The position numbers and the translations under genes were made by a program. The notes under the pieces are model-generated. The model was not told where the DNA came from. It made no database searches and was given only the letters and a program-made list of their open reading frames with translations. A DNA stretch of 59,752 bases from Mesorhizobium sp. Root157 (GTDB lineage: Bacteria > Pseudomonadota > Alphaproteobacteria > Rhizobiales > Rhizobiaceae): the NCBI RefSeq assembly GCF_001427385.1, contig NZ_LMGJ01000008.1:1-59752 (forward strand), read 5' to 3'. Numbering within the stretch: position 1 is the first letter of the stretch; each line of letters starts with the position of its first letter. Below are positions 42,861 to 52,285 of this stretch, piece by piece.

Positions 42861-43994
42861 ATGAATCAGATCTCGCTGGAGCACAGGGCCGTAGCACAGG
42901 AGCCTGTGGCGGAAGGTGCGGTTCTTACCATCGATCTCGACGCTGTCCGTGAAAACTACCGCCGTTTGAAGGCGAGACTTGGCGCCACCCGTTGCGCCGG
43001 CGTGGTCAAGGCGGACGGCTATGGGCTCGGCGCGGTGCATGTCGCGCGGGCACTGGCGGCGGAGGGCTGCGACACTTTCTTTGTGGCACATGTCGGTGAA
43101 GGCGTTTCGCTGCGAGACGCAATCGGCGCAGGGCCGACGATCTACGTGCTGAACGGCGTTCCCCCGGGCGCTGAGCGCGATGCGGCGTCGTCCGGGCTTG
43201 CCGCCGTCATCAACAGCCTCGAGCAGCTTTCAGCATGGCGCAAAGCCGCCAGGGACACAGGTCTCAAACTACCGGCGGCGGTTCAGGTCGACAGCGGCAT
43301 GTCCCGGCTTGGCATGCCCGCATCCCAGGTGGCGTCTGCCGCATCCGACCCGCAAGCATTCGAAGGCATCGCGGTTGCGCTCGTCATGAGCCACCTTGCC
43401 TGCGCCGATGAGCCTGCTCACCCGGCCAACGAAGCGCAACGGGTCGCGTTCGAGCAATTGCGCGCCATGCTGCCTCCGGCGCCAGCATCGTTGGCCAATT
43501 CGTCAGGTATTTTCCTCGGCACGGCCTTCCATCACCAACTCGCCCGTCCAGGGGCTGCCCTCTACGGCATCAACCCGACGCCGGGGCGCGACAACCCGAT
43601 GCTGCCGGTGGTACGCCTGGAAGCCAAGGTGATCCAGACCCGCTCCGTCTCCGAGGGTGTGGGGATCGGCTACGGCCATACTGTCATCACGAACGACGCT
43701 ACTGCGCTGGCAACGATCTCGCTCGGCTATGCCGACGGATGGCGCCGTCGAGCCGCCGCCTCAGCCTATGTCGACGGCGTTCGCCTGCCGTTCATCGGGC
43801 GCGTCTCGATGGACTCCATCATCCTCGATATCTCGGATCTCCCTGAAGGCCGGCTGCACGCAGGCGACATGGTCGAGATGATCGGGCCATCGCAGACGCT
43901 CGATGAAGTTGCCGGATTTTCCGGCACCATCGCCTATGAGGTCCTGACCAGTCTTGGCCATCGCTTCCAGCGACGCTATCTCGGCGAGCCATGA
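42861..43994 (+). CDS. alr: Alanine racemase
   Basis: The 377-residue fold-III PLP enzyme has the PLP lysine at Lys50 (VVKADGYGLGA), substrate-binding VDSGMSRLGM, SSGIFL and the catalytic tyrosine region GVGIGYGHT. It interconverts L- and D-alanine for peptidoglycan or, with dadA about 1.3 kb downstream, for alanine catabolism (a DadX role). ATG 42861 is used; TTG 42846 is an in-frame alternative. It is followed by a 344-bp gap, so co-transcription with downstream genes is not assured. Confidence 0.94.
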   Translation: MNQISLEHRAVAQEPVAEGAVLTIDLDAVRENYRRLKARLGATRCAGVVKADGYGLGAVHVARALAAEGCDTFFVAHVGEGVSLRDAIGAGPTIYVLNGVPPGAERDAASSGLAAVINSLEQLSAWRKAARDTGLKLPAAVQVDSGMSRLGMPASQVASAASDPQAFEGIAVALVMSHLACADEPAHPANEAQRVAFEQLRAMLPPAPASLANSSGIFLGTAFHHQLARPGAALYGINPTPGRDNPMLPVVRLEAKVIQTRSVSEGVGIGYGHTVITNDATALATISLGYADGWRRRAAASAYVDGVRLPFIGRVSMDSIILDISDLPEGRLHAGDMVEMIGPSQTLDEVAGFSGTIAYEVLTSLGHRFQRRYLGEP

Positions 43995-44338
43995 GCGGTT
44001 TCGACACGCTTGACAAGCAGCCTCTGGTCGGCAAGGCTCCTTCGATGAGCAACCTTGCCCATATACAGACCTGTTTCAGGGTGTGTCCGATCGCGGGAGC
44101 GTAGCCCCGGCACGGCCGTATTCGGCCGCGCGCAGCGGGGCGTTTCTTAAACAAAACTGAAAACCCGGAGCGCTTCCGCATGCTGCGAAGCGCTTCTTCA
44201 GCACGAAACCGTCGCTTCAAGCTTTTGAAGCTATGCATTGCCTTCGGTCAGACCGGTAACTTCCCGACAGCCATGCAAAAGGGCGACCGGCAGCGCGCCC
44301 TGAAATCCGCGCCGCCAACATCAAAAAGGTTCAATCAC
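43995..44338. other. Gene-free stretch between alr and the GreA/Rnk-type pair
   Basis: It holds a perfect 7-bp hairpin GCTTCAA-GCTT-TTGAAGC (44214-44231) and a GC-rich dyad around GGAGCGTAGCCCC...GCAGCGGGGCG. No coding frame, terminator T-run or strong promoter is evident. Confidence 0.4.
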
Positions 44339-44758
44339 ATGCGCGAAGCAACCAAGCATCGTACGCAACTCGACATCACGGTCAGCGCAGTCGATCACGA
44401 CAGGCTGACCAGCCTGGCTCGCACAGCGCTCGACCGCTTGCCGGATACCGCCGAGGAATTGTTGTCGGAAATGGACCGCGCCACGATCGCCAACGCCGAT
44501 GCCATGCCGGCCAGTGTGGTGCGCATGGGCTCGACAGTGACGTTCCGCAGTGGCGGCGACGACACCAAGCGGATCACGCTTGTCTATCCCGGACAGGCTG
44601 ACATCGCCGAAAACAAGATCTCCATCCTGACCCCGCTGGGCACGGCCCTGATCGGCCTTGCCGCCGGCCAGTCGGTCGTGTGGAAAGCGCGTGACGGCAA
44701 GGAACGCGTCCTCGATATCGCCGAAGTCGAGCCACCCACGCTCGACGTCCAGTCATGA
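44339..44758 (+). CDS. GreA/GreB C-terminal-domain protein, Rnk-like (nucleoside diphosphate kinase regulator type)
   Basis: The 139-residue protein has an N-terminal segment ending DRATIANADAMPASVVRMGSTVTFR, followed by the FKBP-like GreA/GreB C-terminal fold (KRITLVYPGQADIAENKISILTPLGTALIGLAAGQSVVW). This is the Rnk type, which binds RNA polymerase and was named as a regulator of nucleoside diphosphate kinase. It lacks the full coiled-coil finger of GreA. Start 44339 (MREATKHRTQLD) fits the family. It overlaps or closely precedes the next, related gene. Confidence 0.88.
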   Translation: MREATKHRTQLDITVSAVDHDRLTSLARTALDRLPDTAEELLSEMDRATIANADAMPASVVRMGSTVTFRSGGDDTKRITLVYPGQADIAENKISILTPLGTALIGLAAGQSVVWKARDGKERVLDIAEVEPPTLDVQS

Positions 44759-44775
44759 CATCAAGGAGAAGTGAG

Positions 44776-45318
44776 ATGGGCGACGTGACGTGCCGTTTGA
44801 CCAGCAAGGACTTCTCCATACTGGAAGTCATGCTGGAGCGACGCATCGCGTCCGGCGACGCAATCCTGCCCTTGCTGGAATGCAAGATCGCCAACGCCAG
44901 CGTGGTCCTCGTCGAATCGATCGAGGCCAATGTCGTGACGCTCAACAGCCGGGTGATGTTCCGCATCAATGGCGGGCCGGCCGAGACACGTACGCTGGTG
45001 CAGAACGAAGTGCGCGACATGGTCGGCGTCGGCCTACCCATTACGACCATGCGCGGGCTGGCTATGCTTGGCCTGAGCGAAGGCCAGTCGGCGCTGATCG
45101 AACGCTCGACCGGCGAGACCGAACTGCTCCTGCTGGAAAAAGTGCTCTACCAGCCGGAGGCGGCGCGGCGGCAGCACGCCGCCATATCGGCAGCGCCCCA
45201 GCGTCCGGCGCTGCGGCTGGTCCACAGCGCTTCAGCTGATGTCACACCCCTTGGCGAGCGGTCGGAAATCCGGCAGAGAGAGCCGTATGACGATGACCCC
45301 GGCCCGTCCGCGGCCTGA
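44776..45318 (+). CDS. Divergent GreA/Rnk-type protein, paralog of the preceding gene
   Basis: The 180-residue protein keeps the Rnk layout: a short helical N-terminus with LLECKIANASVVLVESIEANVVTLNSRVMFRI, then VGLPITTMRGLAMLGLSEGQSALI. It is poorly conserved and has a disordered C-terminal extension of about 50 residues. AAGGAG eight bases upstream favours ATG 44776; an ATG at 44755 would overlap the preceding stop. It lies 21 bp before dadA on the same strand, so the pair may be co-expressed with D-amino-acid dehydrogenase. Confidence 0.8.
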   Translation: MGDVTCRLTSKDFSILEVMLERRIASGDAILPLLECKIANASVVLVESIEANVVTLNSRVMFRINGGPAETRTLVQNEVRDMVGVGLPITTMRGLAMLGLSEGQSALIERSTGETELLLLEKVLYQPEAARRQHAAISAAPQRPALRLVHSASADVTPLGERSEIRQREPYDDDPGPSAA

Positions 45319-45339
45319 CAGGGGACCAAGGAGCATTAA

Positions 45340-46593
45340 ATGAAAGTACTGGTGCTGGGCGGTGGTGTGATCGGTGTCACCACTGCCTATTTTCTTGCCG
45401 AGGCCGGTCATGAAGTGACGGTGCTCGACCGCCAGCAGGGCCCGGCACTGGAAACCAGTTTCGCCAATGCGGGCGAAGTCTCTCCGGGCTACTCCTCGCC
45501 CTGGGCCGGACCCGGCGTTCCGGTCAAGGCGATCAAATGGCTGTTGATGAAATACGGGCCGCTGGTGGTGCGGCCTGCGCTTGACCCGCATATGTGGTCC
45601 TGGCTGGTGCGCATGCTCGCAAACTGCACGCAAGCGCGCTATGCCCGCAACAAGGCGCGCATGGTGCCGATTGCCGAGTACAGCCGCGATACGCTGAAAG
45701 CCCTGCGCTCTTCCACAAACATCGCCTATGACGAACGCGCCAAGGGGACGCTGCAACTGTTTCGCACCCAAAAGCAGCTCGACGGCATCGGCGGCGACGT
45801 CGAGATTCTCAAGCAGTACGGCGTGCCTTTCGAAGTGCTCGACCCGCAGGGCTGTATTGCCGCCGAACCGGGACTGGCTGCGGTGCGCGGCAAGTTCGTC
45901 GGCGGCCTCAGGCTGCCGGGCGACGAGACCGGCGACTGTCAGATGTTCACCGAGCGGCTGGCCGAGATCGCCACCGGCGGCGGCGTCAAGTTCGAGTTCG
46001 GCGTGACTCTAAACGGTATCTCGGTCGAGAACGGCCGCGTTACCGGCGTTGCCACCAGTGCCGGCAATCGCACCGCCGACGCCTATGTCATGGCGATGGG
46101 CTCCTATTCGCCGATCTGGATGCGCAAGATCGGCCAGTCGATCCCGGTCTATCCCGTCAAGGGCTATTCGATCACCGTGCCGATCATCAAGGCGGATACG
46201 GCACCGGTATCGACGGTGATGGACGAGACCTACAAGGTGGCCATAACCCGGCTTGGCGACCGCATCCGGGTCGGCGGCACGGCGGAAATCTCAGGCTATG
46301 ACCTCAAGTTGCACGAAGGTCGGCGCAAGACGCTCGAACATTCCGTCACCGACCTGTTTCCGGGGGCGGGCGACGTTGGCGCCGCGACGTTCTGGACGGG
46401 CTTGCGCCCGATGACGCCGGATGGGCCGCCGATCATCGGCCAGTCCAAATTTGCCAATCTCTACCTCAACACCGGGCACGGCACGCTTGGCTGGACCATG
46501 GCTTGCGGTTCGGCCAAGGTGCTGGCCGATATCATGTCCGGGCGCAAGCCCGACATCGACGCCAGCGAACTGGGTCCAGGCCGCTACGCCTGA
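45340..46593 (+). CDS. dadA: D-amino-acid dehydrogenase
   Basis: The 417-residue flavoprotein has FAD motif [28 protein letters not shown] at the N-terminus, [30 protein letters not shown] and the C-terminal [19 protein letters not shown]. It oxidises D-alanine and other D-amino acids to keto acids, passing electrons to the membrane quinone pool. With alr upstream it would complete alanine catabolism through D-alanine. ATG 45340 follows an AAGGAG box. Confidence 0.95.
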   Translation: MKVLVLGGGVIGVTTAYFLAEAGHEVTVLDRQQGPALETSFANAGEVSPGYSSPWAGPGVPVKAIKWLLMKYGPLVVRPALDPHMWSWLVRMLANCTQARYARNKARMVPIAEYSRDTLKALRSSTNIAYDERAKGTLQLFRTQKQLDGIGGDVEILKQYGVPFEVLDPQGCIAAEPGLAAVRGKFVGGLRLPGDETGDCQMFTERLAEIATGGGVKFEFGVTLNGISVENGRVTGVATSAGNRTADAYVMAMGSYSPIWMRKIGQSIPVYPVKGYSITVPIIKADTAPVSTVMDETYKVAITRLGDRIRVGGTAEISGYDLKLHEGRRKTLEHSVTDLFPGAGDVGAATFWTGLRPMTPDGPPIIGQSKFANLYLNTGHGTLGWTMACGSAKVLADIMSGRKPDIDASELGPGRYA

Positions 46594-46640
46594 CAAAGAG
46601 ACCGGCATCGGGGCCTGTGCCTTGAGCCCGCCCTCGGCGG

Positions 46641-47042
46641 TCAGGCCGGCTGGAAGTTCAGCGCCACGCCGTTGACGCAGTAGCGCAGACCCGTCGGCGG
46701 CGGGCCATCGGGAAAGACGTGACCAAGGTGGCTGCCGCAAGTGGCGCAATGCACCTCGGTGCGTACCATGCCGTAGTTGCGGTCGGTGGTGGTCTCGACC
46801 GCCCCCGGAACCGGGTCGTTGAAGCTCGGCCACCCGGTACCGCTCTCGAATTTGAGCGTCGCTTCGAACAGCTTGCTGTCGCAGCCCGCGCACGTGAAAG
46901 CCCCCGCCCGGTGCTCGTGCAGCAGCGCGCAGCTTCCGGGACGCTCGGTGCCGTGGTTGCGCATGACGGCGTACTGCTCGGGGCTCAGGCGGGCGCGCCA
47001 TTCGGCATCGGTGCGGGTCACGGGATAGGTCTGGGTTTCCAT
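46641..47042 (-). CDS. msrB: Peptide-methionine (R)-S-oxide reductase
   Basis: The 133-residue protein has zinc ligands Cys51/Cys54 (CAGC) and Cys99/Cys102 (CATC), the conserved SGTGWPSF, and catalytic Cys122 in LRYCVNG. It reduces the R form of methionine sulfoxide in proteins, repairing oxidative damage. Start 47042 gives METQTYPV. It is convergent with dadA (48 bp between stops). Confidence 0.96.
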   Translation of the reverse strand: METQTYPVTRTDAEWRARLSPEQYAVMRNHGTERPGSCALLHEHRAGAFTCAGCDSKLFEATLKFESGTGWPSFNDPVPGAVETTTDRNYGMVRTEVHCATCGSHLGHVFPDGPPPTGLRYCVNGVALNFQPA

Positions 47043-47125
47043 GTCGGTCTCCTGCAATCGCGGCTCCAGTCGGCGCCGTCTCTTCGCACAAAGATAGGCA
47101 TTCGTTACGCGGCTGCCCAGCGCCT

Positions 47126-48316
47126 TCAGTGCTTGCGCGACAACTCCCGCGTCGCGGCCTCCAGTCCGGCAAGCGTCAGCGGGAACATGCGGCCGCCGAA
47201 AAGTTCGCGCATGACGCCGATCGAATGCGTGTAGGCCCAATGCTTTTCGGCAGTGGGGTTCAGCCAGATCGCATTCGGCCACTGGGCGAGCACGCGGGCG
47301 AGCCAGGCCGCGCCTGCCTCCTCGTTCCAATGCTCGACCGAGCCGCCCGGATAGGTGATCTCGTAAGGGCTCATCGATGCGTCGCCGACAAACACCACCT
47401 TGTAGTCGGGGCCGTATTTGCGAATGAGATCAAAGGTCGGCAGGATTTCGGCGCGCTGGCGGCGATTGTCCTTCCACACGCCTTCGTAGACGCAGTTGTG
47501 GAAGTAGAAATATTCGAGCTGGCGAAATTCCGCCCGCGCCGCGGAAAACAGTTCCTCGACCGTCTTGATGTGATCGTCCATCGAGCCGCCCACATCGAAG
47601 AACATCAAAAGCTTGACGGCATTGCGCCGTTCCGGCCGTGTCTTCACGTCGAGATAGCCGTGCTCGGCGGTGGCGTGGATGGTGCCGGACAGGTCGAACT
47701 CCTCCTCGGCGCCATCGCGCACCCAGCGGCGCAACCGTTTCAGCGCGATCTTGATGTTGCGGGTGCCAAGCTCGACGCTGTCGTCGAAATTGCGGAACTC
47801 TCGCTTGTCCCACACCTTGACGGCGCGCCGGTTGCGGCTGCCGTCCTGGCCGATGCGCACACCCTCGGGATTGTAGCCATAGGCCCCGAAAGGCGAGGTG
47901 CCGGCGGTGCCGATCCACTTCGAACCGCCCTGGTGGCGGCCCTTCTGCTCTTCGAGCCGCTGCTTCAGCGTCTCCATCAGCCTGTCGAAGCCGCCCAGCG
48001 CCTCGATCAGCTTCTTGTCCTCTTCTGACAGGTGCTTCTCGGCCAGTTTGCGCAGCCATTCTTCCGGGATTTCGGCCACCTCCACCGGCGCTTCGCCGGA
48101 TAGGGCTTCGACGCCCTTGAAGGCATGGGCGAACACCTGGTCGAAGCGGTCGATATGGCGCTCATCCTTCACCAAGGCCGAGCGGGCGAGGTAGTAGAAG
48201 CCTTCCACGTCGTAGTCGACGAGGCCAGCCTCCAACCCTTCCAGCAGCGACAGATATTCCCTGAGCGAGACGGGAATTTTTGCGGCCTTCAGTTCGAGGA
48301 AGAAGGGGATGAACAT
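47126..48316 (-). CDS. VWA-domain protein, CoxE-like
   Basis: The 396-residue protein starts MFIPFFLELKAAKIPVSLREYLSLLEGLEAG and contains a C-terminal VWA domain with a MIDAS-like FFDVGGSMDDHIKTVEELFSAARAEF. The middle region has a Lys/Glu-rich helical linker and WVRDGAEEEFDLSGTIHATAEHGYLDV. Such proteins usually pair with a MoxR AAA+ ATPase to mature metal enzymes; no MoxR gene lies nearby. Function here is unknown. Start 48316 is chosen by family alignment. Confidence 0.88.
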   Translation of the reverse strand: MFIPFFLELKAAKIPVSLREYLSLLEGLEAGLVDYDVEGFYYLARSALVKDERHIDRFDQVFAHAFKGVEALSGEAPVEVAEIPEEWLRKLAEKHLSEEDKKLIEALGGFDRLMETLKQRLEEQKGRHQGGSKWIGTAGTSPFGAYGYNPEGVRIGQDGSRNRRAVKVWDKREFRNFDDSVELGTRNIKIALKRLRRWVRDGAEEEFDLSGTIHATAEHGYLDVKTRPERRNAVKLLMFFDVGGSMDDHIKTVEELFSAARAEFRQLEYFYFHNCVYEGVWKDNRRQRAEILPTFDLIRKYGPDYKVVFVGDASMSPYEITYPGGSVEHWNEEAGAAWLARVLAQWPNAIWLNPTAEKHWAYTHSIGVMRELFGGRMFPLTLAGLEAATRELSRKH

Positions 48317-48326
48317 GGTGGTTGTT

Positions 48327-48773
48327 CTATAGCAGATCGTATTCGATGAAACCCGTCCTTCGCGCCACATGGTCGTAGAGCCGGCGCGCGGTGGCATTGG
48401 TTTCGTGGGTCATCCAGTAGACATTGGTGACGCCCCCTTTGGCGGCTTCCTGGCGCACCGCCTCGATCAGCGCAGCGCCGACACCCTTGCCGCGCGCTGC
48501 GGGGTCGGAGAACAGGTCCTGCAGATAGCAGTTGTTGACCAGCGACCAGCCGGAACGGTGGTAGAGGTAGAGGGTCAGCCCGACCGCCTTGCCGTCGAGC
48601 AGGGCGATGAAACCATTGGGCTCGAATTCGCCGGGCGTGAACAAACGTTCCCAGGTCTTGGCATAGACCTCTTCCGGCAGGACGGTTTCGTAGAAGGCGA
48701 GATAATCGGTCCACAGCCGGCGCCATTCGGCATGATCGGATTGCTCAAGCGGGCGGATGATGATGCCGGTCAT
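48327..48773 (-). CDS. GNAT-family N-acetyltransferase
   Basis: The 148-residue enzyme has the GNAT fold, with acetyl-CoA loop DPAARGKGVGAALIEAVRQEAAKGG and C-terminal TNATARRLYDHVARRTGFIEYDL. It transfers an acetyl group from acetyl-CoA to an amine of an unidentified substrate. It is 10 bp upstream of the VWA gene on the same strand and likely co-transcribed. Confidence 0.9.
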   Translation of the reverse strand: MTGIIIRPLEQSDHAEWRRLWTDYLAFYETVLPEEVYAKTWERLFTPGEFEPNGFIALLDGKAVGLTLYLYHRSGWSLVNNCYLQDLFSDPAARGKGVGAALIEAVRQEAAKGGVTNVYWMTHETNATARRLYDHVARRTGFIEYDLL

Positions 48774-48906
48774 ATTTGTCCTGCTCCCTTTTGCAAGCCT
48801 TGGAAGTTAGCGGCTGGTTGCCCGCATGGCGATGGTGCAGGGCCGGTTTGTGGTTGGGCCGGCGCGTTTGCTTCGCAAGCTGGTTGGCATACATATTGAG
48901 GCGAGT

Positions 48907-48935
48907 TTGACGTTTTCGTCCGCAATGCCTATCTG
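48907..48935 (+). promoter_or_regulatory. Candidate promoter for the 49095 gene
   Basis: TTGACG (48907-48912), 17 bp, TATCTG (48930-48935), giving a leader of about 150 nt. The rest of the 321-bp gap (48774-49094) shows no gene. Confidence 0.45.
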
Positions 48936-49094
48936 AGCATCATCAAGGGCGGGAAGCCCCTGCCGTCCGCAGCCTCTCGAGGCCTGGTGAAGCTTCCTTC
49001 GATCAAGATCGTTTCCCTGTCGATGTGACGGCCGAAACGGCAATGCGGACGCCCGTTCGAAAACTGCCGTTCACCGATCGCAAGGAGCGAAACC

Positions 49095-49577
49095 ATGACC
49101 ATTGGTCGAACCACACACGAAATCAAAACCTCTCAAGTTCCGGATGCCGTGCAAGGCCACAAGGCGGCGGCCAAGCGGCTTCGCTCGGCACTTGCCGAAG
49201 ACGGCATCGCCATAACCCACGCCAAGGCGCTTGAACTGGTGGCGAAACAGAACGGCGTGCGTGACTGGAACACGCTTGCCACGCAACCCGCCGCCGCCGC
49301 CGCCGAACAGAATGCGACGACCCCGTTTGCGGTTGGCGACCAGGTTGCCGGCACCTTCAATGGCCGCGACGCGCGTGGCCGCATCATCGGGCTTGAAGAG
49401 ACCATCAAGCCGAACCTGTGGCGCGTGACGGTGGCCTTCAACCCGCCGGTCAATGCGGCGACGTCGCAACTGTTCACCGCCGAAAGGCGGCGCGTTCAAA
49501 TGGTGGTGGGCGCAGACGGCCGCTCGCGCCGGCTCACCGGCACAGAAACAGGCGTGATGAAACTGAAGCGGGCCTGA
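49095..49577 (+). CDS. Glyoxalase-superfamily-annotated small protein (PF20066 type)
   Basis: The 160-residue protein has AAAKRLRSALAEDGIAITHAKALELVAKQNGVRDWNTLAT, a helical module I recognise from proteins labelled glyoxalase superfamily in rhizobial genomes, and a C-terminal beta-rich part (VGDQVAGTFNGRDARGRIIGLEE...LWRVTVAFNPPVN). No metal-binding or catalytic residues of true glyoxalase I are visible, so the name should not be read as an activity. A terminator follows. Confidence 0.7.
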   Translation: MTIGRTTHEIKTSQVPDAVQGHKAAAKRLRSALAEDGIAITHAKALELVAKQNGVRDWNTLATQPAAAAAEQNATTPFAVGDQVAGTFNGRDARGRIIGLEETIKPNLWRVTVAFNPPVNAATSQLFTAERRRVQMVVGADGRSRRLTGTETGVMKLKRA

Positions 49578-49606
49578 GACCAGCTTCTCCTGACATGGAT
49601 GACAAA

Positions 49607-49635
49607 AAAGGCGGCTGGCAACGGCCGCCTTTCAT
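49607..49635 (+). terminator. Rho-independent terminator
   Basis: AAAGGCGGC-TGGCAACG-GCCGCCTTT is a 9-bp stem whose flanks are A-rich on the left and T-containing on the right, so it may act in both directions. Confidence 0.75.
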
Positions 49636-49722
49636 TTGCCCCGCCCCCTGCCTTTCATTTGACGTCACCTTTGTGTAAAGCGGGAGCCAGCAATTCCCGC
49701 AACGACAATACGGGCTCAAGCC

Positions 49723-50328
49723 ATGGACAAGTTCACCAAGCTCACCGGCGTCGCAGCGCCTTTGGCCATCGTCAATGTCGACACCGACATGATCATTCCC
49801 AAGGACTACCTGAAGACGATCAAGCGCACCGGGCTTGGCAAGGGCCTGTTCGCCGAAATGCGCTTCAATGAGGACGGGTCGGAAAACCCCGATTTCGTGC
49901 TCAACAAGCCGGCCTACCGCAACGCCCAGATCCTCGTCGCCGGCGACAATTTCGGCTGCGGCTCGAGCCGCGAGCATGCGCCGTGGGCGCTGCTCGATTT
50001 CGGCATACGCTGCGTCATCTCGACCTCGTTCGCCGACATCTTCTACAACAACTGCTTCAAGAACGGCATCTTGCCGATCACGGTCAGCCCCGAAGACCTT
50101 GACAAGCTGATGGACGACGCGTCGCGCGGCGCCAACGCCACCATCTCGGTCGACCTGGAAGCCAAGGAAATCCGCGGGCCGGATGGCGGCGTCGTCACTT
50201 TCGACCTCGACGACTTCAAGCGTCACTGCCTGCTGAACGGCCTCGACGACATCGGCCTGACCATGGAAAAAGCCGGCTCGATCGCCAGCTTCGAAAAGAA
50301 GAACGCCGAGTCGCGCCCCTGGGCATGA
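49723..50328 (+). CDS. leuD: 3-isopropylmalate dehydratase small subunit
   Basis: The 201-residue protein has [31 protein letters not shown], the swivel-domain motif [17 protein letters not shown] and [18 protein letters not shown]. With LeuC, encoded elsewhere, it isomerises 2- to 3-isopropylmalate in leucine synthesis. leuB, the next pathway step, lies about 3.4 kb downstream on the same strand with adenine deaminase (opposite strand), an exported protein and a RidA gene between. Confidence 0.96.
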   Translation: MDKFTKLTGVAAPLAIVNVDTDMIIPKDYLKTIKRTGLGKGLFAEMRFNEDGSENPDFVLNKPAYRNAQILVAGDNFGCGSSREHAPWALLDFGIRCVISTSFADIFYNNCFKNGILPITVSPEDLDKLMDDASRGANATISVDLEAKEIRGPDGGVVTFDLDDFKRHCLLNGLDDIGLTMEKAGSIASFEKKNAESRPWA

Positions 50329-50357
50329 ACCGCATCTAGAACCGGGCTTGAGCCAGT

Positions 50358-52058
50358 TCAGGTGCCGATGATCTCAAAGCGATCGACATCGACCATGCCC
50401 TTGTCGGTGATCTTCAGATGCGGGATCACCGGCAGCGCAATGAAGGCCAGTTGCAGGAACGGCTCCTCCAACGTCGAGCCGAGTTCGTAGGCGGCCTTGC
50501 GCAGCACCCTTAGCTCATCGCGAACCGTCTCGTAGTCGGCCAGGCTCATCAGTCCTGCGATCGGCAGCGGCAGTTCTGCCAGCACCTTGCCGTCGCGCAC
50601 CACGACGAAGCCGCCCTCGATTTCACCCAGCCGGTTGGCGGCCACGGCAATGTCCTCGTCCGAGGTTCCGACCACGCAGATGTTGTGGCTGTCATGGCTC
50701 ACCGTCGAGGCGATGGCGCCGTGCTTGAGGCCGAAGCCGTGCACGAAGCCGGTGGCGATGTTGCCGTTCTTGCCGTGGCGCTCGACCACCGCGATCTTGA
50801 CCACGTCGCGGACGAGATCGCCTTCGACGCCATGATTGCCGACGGCAAGCTCGAACTCCAGGCTTTCGGTGATGATCTTGCCGGGGATGATGCCGATGGC
50901 GCGGGTCTTGCCGCTGTTGGACGAGGCGCGGAAATCGGCCGGAGCGACACGCCGTGCCTTGACGCTGTGGCGCCCGACCGCAGCGACCGGCTTGCGCGCG
51001 GCAAACAGCGCATCCGAAACGACACGGCCCGCCGAAAGCACCATCTCGGCACGGCAGTCCGCCAGCGTGTCGAGCACGACGAGATCGGCGCGCCAGCCCG
51101 GCGCAACGAGGCCGCGATCTCTCAACCCGAAGGCCCGGGCGGCGGAAATCGAGGCGGCGCGGTAGATGGCGAGCGGCTCGACGCCGGCGGCGATCGCGGT
51201 GCGGATCATGTGGTCGAGATGGCCGTGATCGGCGATGTCGAGCGGATTGCGGTCGTCGGTGCACAGCGCGATGAAGGGCGAATTGCGCTCGGTGATGATC
51301 GGCATCAGCGCCGCGAGATCCTTCGACACCGACCCTTCGCGCACCAGGATGTGCATGCCTTTGCGCAACTTCTCCAGCGCCTCCTCGGCGGTGGTTGTTT
51401 CATGGTCGGTGCGGATTTCGGCGGCGAGATAACCGTTGAGGTCGTAGCCGCGCAACAGCGGCGCGTGGCCATCGATATGACGGCCCTGGAAGGCCTCCAG
51501 CTTGGCCATGCACACCGGGTCCTTGGCCAGCACGCCGGGGAAGTTCATGAATTCGGCCAATCCGATGACCTTGGGGTGCGAGGCCAGCGGCAAAAGATCA
51601 TCCACGGTGAGTTCAGCCCCGGAGGTTTCGAGGTGGGTCGCCGGCACGCAACTGGATAGCTGGACGCGGATGTCCATCACCGTCTCGGCGACGCTGTCGA
51701 GGAAGAAGCGGATGCCGTCCAGCCCCAGCACATTGGCAATTTCGTGCGGATCGCAGATCGCGGTGGTGATTCCGCGCGGCAAAACGCAACGGTCGAATTC
51801 GTGCGGCGTGACCAGCGAGGATTCGATGTGCAGATGCGTGTCGATGAAACCCGGCACGACGATACGGCCGGAAATGTCGATTTCCCTGGTGCCGCTATAG
51901 GGCGCGCAGGTGCCGACGATACGGCTGCCCGAGATGGCGATGTCGCCATCGACCAGTTCGCCGCTGACCAGATCGAAGAAGCGCCCTCCCTTGAGCACCA
52001 GATCGGCCGGCTCGCGCCCAACGCCCTGGTCGATCGTCCGTTCCAGCAAACTGCTCAT
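50358..52058 (-). CDS. ade: Adenine deaminase
   Basis: The 566-residue amidohydrolase has [15 protein letters not shown] (metal-binding HxH), [18 protein letters not shown] and the C-terminal [32 protein letters not shown] with further conserved histidines. It deaminates adenine to hypoxanthine for purine salvage. Start 52058 (MSSLLERTI) is chosen by family alignment; an in-frame extension reaches 52190. It is opposite in direction to leuD and the following exported-protein gene. Confidence 0.93.
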   Translation of the reverse strand: MSSLLERTIDQGVGREPADLVLKGGRFFDLVSGELVDGDIAISGSRIVGTCAPYSGTREIDISGRIVVPGFIDTHLHIESSLVTPHEFDRCVLPRGITTAICDPHEIANVLGLDGIRFFLDSVAETVMDIRVQLSSCVPATHLETSGAELTVDDLLPLASHPKVIGLAEFMNFPGVLAKDPVCMAKLEAFQGRHIDGHAPLLRGYDLNGYLAAEIRTDHETTTAEEALEKLRKGMHILVREGSVSKDLAALMPIITERNSPFIALCTDDRNPLDIADHGHLDHMIRTAIAAGVEPLAIYRAASISAARAFGLRDRGLVAPGWRADLVVLDTLADCRAEMVLSAGRVVSDALFAARKPVAAVGRHSVKARRVAPADFRASSNSGKTRAIGIIPGKIITESLEFELAVGNHGVEGDLVRDVVKIAVVERHGKNGNIATGFVHGFGLKHGAIASTVSHDSHNICVVGTSDEDIAVAANRLGEIEGGFVVVRDGKVLAELPLPIAGLMSLADYETVRDELRVLRKAAYELGSTLEEPFLQLAFIALPVIPHLKITDKGMVDVDRFEIIGT

Positions 52059-52285
52059 TCCATTCCTGCTCCATGGAAAGCGCCATGCCTTGCAAGCGCC
52101 TCTTGCCGTTGCAATCGATACCAGAACAACAGCCGTTGCAAGCCGTACGGCCGACATCTCGTATGACCTCGCGGAAGGGACGGCTCGCATGGCGGCGGTG
52201 GACTTGGCCGCTTACCTTGCCTACTTTGCCCTGCCCCCAAGGATTCGAGCAAGGACCGGATCCCAACGTTACTGGAGGTACAGGC

